A stretch of 44,466 bases of DNA from Deltaproteobacteria bacterium. Lineage in GTDB: Bacteria; Desulfobacterota; DSM-4660; Desulfatiglandales; HGW-15. Position numbers and translations under genes: made by a program. The notes under the pieces were generated by a model, which was given only the letters and a program-made list of their open reading frames with translations, did no database searches and was not told where the DNA came from. Of this stretch, positions 42,963 to 44,466 are shown in pieces. The first letter of the stretch is position 1, and each line of letters opens with the position of its first letter. The stretch spans positions 1 to 44,466 of the forward strand of contig JAFGFM010000107.1 in NCBI GenBank assembly GCA_016931115.1, given 5' to 3'.

Positions 42963-44420
42963 TTACTTATCATAAACCCTCAAGCTTTGGATGATAGAAT
43001 TATATTCCTGTTTATTTTTCTCGAAGATTTCCTTTTCCGTTCTGATTAGAAAGGAATACAGAAGAGACTTACCAAGAATATGAGTACGACAATCAACCAT
43101 CTTTTTACCTTTATCATCAAATTCGGCTATGTATGATAATGATTGCATTCCGCTGATTACGCCGGCTTTCCAGCTCGAAGGCTCTACTGAAAATTTTTTA
43201 AAGGTTTGTTTCATTAAATTCACTTCAGCTTCTGCTGCGTCTCTCATTGAATCCTGCTTGATCGTCCCACCATGCTCTATAACAAAAAATGGAAACCATG
43301 TGTCTATTTCAGGAGGCGCAAAAATCACAACCATTTTATATTGACCTGATATGGGACTTTTGACAATGTGCCAACTTTCCGGTGCAGACATTGATATGCC
43401 AAATTCATTATCTCTGAATAATTCAGGTTCTCCTGCTGAGACCAGTGCTGCTTTCTCAAGTTCCATAATAGTCTGGGGGGTTTCAATTTTTACTAGATAT
43501 TTTTTATCATCAGCTGAAAGCCACATTTTCTGTTTTATACCAGATTCTAATTTCAGCTCAACACCATAGCACTCAAATGTTCCGGCAGATACAGATATGG
43601 TCTCTTTACCGGTCGTTTTCAACTCTGATTTTATAATCTGACCATTCTGCATAGAAAAAATGGAAAATGATGCAACATAGTTATCTTCAAGAGGCAGCCT
43701 TCTAATAAGATATAACACCTGCTCGTTATCATACACGTTATTACTGAGTGGTATTTCTTTTATATCTGTTTTACCCTGAAAATTATAATTAAGATCGATA
43801 TGATCCTTATTATATTGTGCCTTATTATTAAAGAAACCGCTTCTTACCAACCCGGAAACAGGCATAAAGTCTTTTTTAGACACATCAATGCGGCTTAGTT
43901 GTGATTGATTTTCCGTTGATATAACAAGATAATTGGAGAATCGCCACAAATCATTGTCTTTTATAATGATATTTTTAACAGACATGATCATTTTCACATG
44001 ACTCATGGTCGGCGGAGATTTTATACCATACCAGCAAGTTTCACCTACTTCCCATGGAGCAGGACCGATTTCAAGGGGGATATCCCTATTCCCATCATCC
44101 GAGATACCAAGTCTCGACAATTGTATTTTGGCATCATTGATAACCTCTACCTGCTCAGGGAACCGGTTGAGGAGTTGTTTAAACATTTCTATTGCTTTGG
44201 CCTCATCTCCTGACTTCAGATAACATGTACCAAGCCGGTAATACGCCTTTGAGATATTTATGCGGTTACCCTCATTCTCATCAATAATCTTTTTATAAAT
44301 CGTTATCGCCTCATCCAGATCACCCTTTGTATCTTCTGCATATATCCCTTCCTCCAGAAGATTTGTAACAGTATCTCCCCTAGGAGGCTGTCCGAGAATA
44401 CAAAAATAAAACAAGCCCAA
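42963..44420 (-). CDS. exported TPR protein at the head of the two-component operon
   Basis: A protein of about 485 residues. After a short hydrophobic stretch (LFYFCILG) there are two TPR units (about 38-105: DEAITIYKKIID, YYRLGTCYLKSGDEAKAIEM). A middle domain (about 110-325, including YDNEQVLYLIRRLPLEDNYV, VSAGTFECYGVEL, MWLSADDKKYLVKIE) resembles DUF3108-like secreted proteins. A C-terminal PsbP-like domain follows (FRDNEFGISMSAPESWHIVK). The start used is TTG. The leader is short, and a better leader (KKSDLLKFGLVLFL) lies in the +1 frame upstream, suggesting a frameshift near 44400. It may detect envelope state for the kinase. Confidence 0.72.
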   Translation of the reverse strand: MGLFYFCILGQPPRGDTVTNLLEEGIYAEDTKGDLDEAITIYKKIIDENEGNRINISKAYYRLGTCYLKSGDEAKAIEMFKQLLNRFPEQVEVINDAKIQLSRLGISDDGNRDIPLEIGPAPWEVGETCWYGIKSPPTMSHVKMIMSVKNIIIKDNDLWRFSNYLVISTENQSQLSRIDVSKKDFMPVSGLVRSGFFNNKAQYNKDHIDLNYNFQGKTDIKEIPLSNNVYDNEQVLYLIRRLPLEDNYVASFSIFSMQNGQIIKSELKTTGKETISVSAGTFECYGVELKLESGIKQKMWLSADDKKYLVKIETPQTIMELEKAALVSAGEPELFRDNEFGISMSAPESWHIVKSPISGQYKMVVIFAPPEIDTWFPFFVIEHGGTIKQDSMRDAAEAEVNLMKQTFKKFSVEPSSWKAGVISGMQSLSYIAEFDDKGKKMVDCRTHILGKSLLYSFLIRTEKEIFEKNKQEYNSIIQSLRVYDK

Positions 44421-44466
44421 ATTTTAATAAATCGGATTTTTTATTATCGGGGAGAATTTTTTTTTA

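Overview
The window looks like a chromosomal segment of a Gram-negative, moderately AT-rich bacterium, most likely a Desulfobacterota (deltaproteobacterial) relative. The reasons are the block rplU-rpmA-obgE-proB-proA-nadD-rsfS, the pair dnaG-rpoD, the run Nif3-like gene / zinc-ribbon coiled-coil gene / rnpB, and outer-membrane export genes (MsbA-like, LptG). Taxonomy is inferred from gene content and order only. No phage, IS transposase or CRISPR array was seen.

Positions 1-18900 are mostly accessory. They hold a serine hydrolase, the remnant of a hybrid histidine kinase, an exported isoaspartyl methyltransferase, an MFS exporter, a secreted two-repeat protein, and two tandem ECF sigma factor / membrane sensor cassettes (5211-9015). 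The two sensors are paralogues that share an almost identical DNA block over the membrane segment. Next come a SnoaL-like protein, an Old Yellow Enzyme-type Fe-S flavoprotein, a split-barrel flavoprotein, TPR proteins, a flavodoxin-fold reductase, a nucleotide-sugar dehydrogenase and an FAD/NAD(P)-binding protein.

Positions 18900-37750 are housekeeping. On the minus strand, rplU, rpmA, obgE, proB, proA, nadD, rsfS and an M48/TPR protease read as one long operon. A tRNA-Arg precedes rplU, and its apparent terminator overlaps the apparent rplU promoter. On the plus strand are tRNA-Ala, hisB, a lipoprotein, dnaG-rpoD behind a near-consensus promoter, a CAU tRNA, the Nif3-like and zinc-ribbon genes, and RNase P RNA. 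Then follow YggT, DUF167, an MsbA-like ABC transporter and LptG.

Positions 37750-44466 are accessory again: a MITE-like element, an exported SnoaL-like protein, a PIN toxin overlapping a 53-residue probable antitoxin gene, a gene remnant, and a three-gene minus-strand operon (exported TPR protein, sensor kinase, OmpR-type regulator) with a dispersed repeat between kinase and regulator genes. Several families of short palindromic repeats lie between the accessory genes. Many genes use TTG or GTG starts supported by good Shine-Dalgarno sequences.
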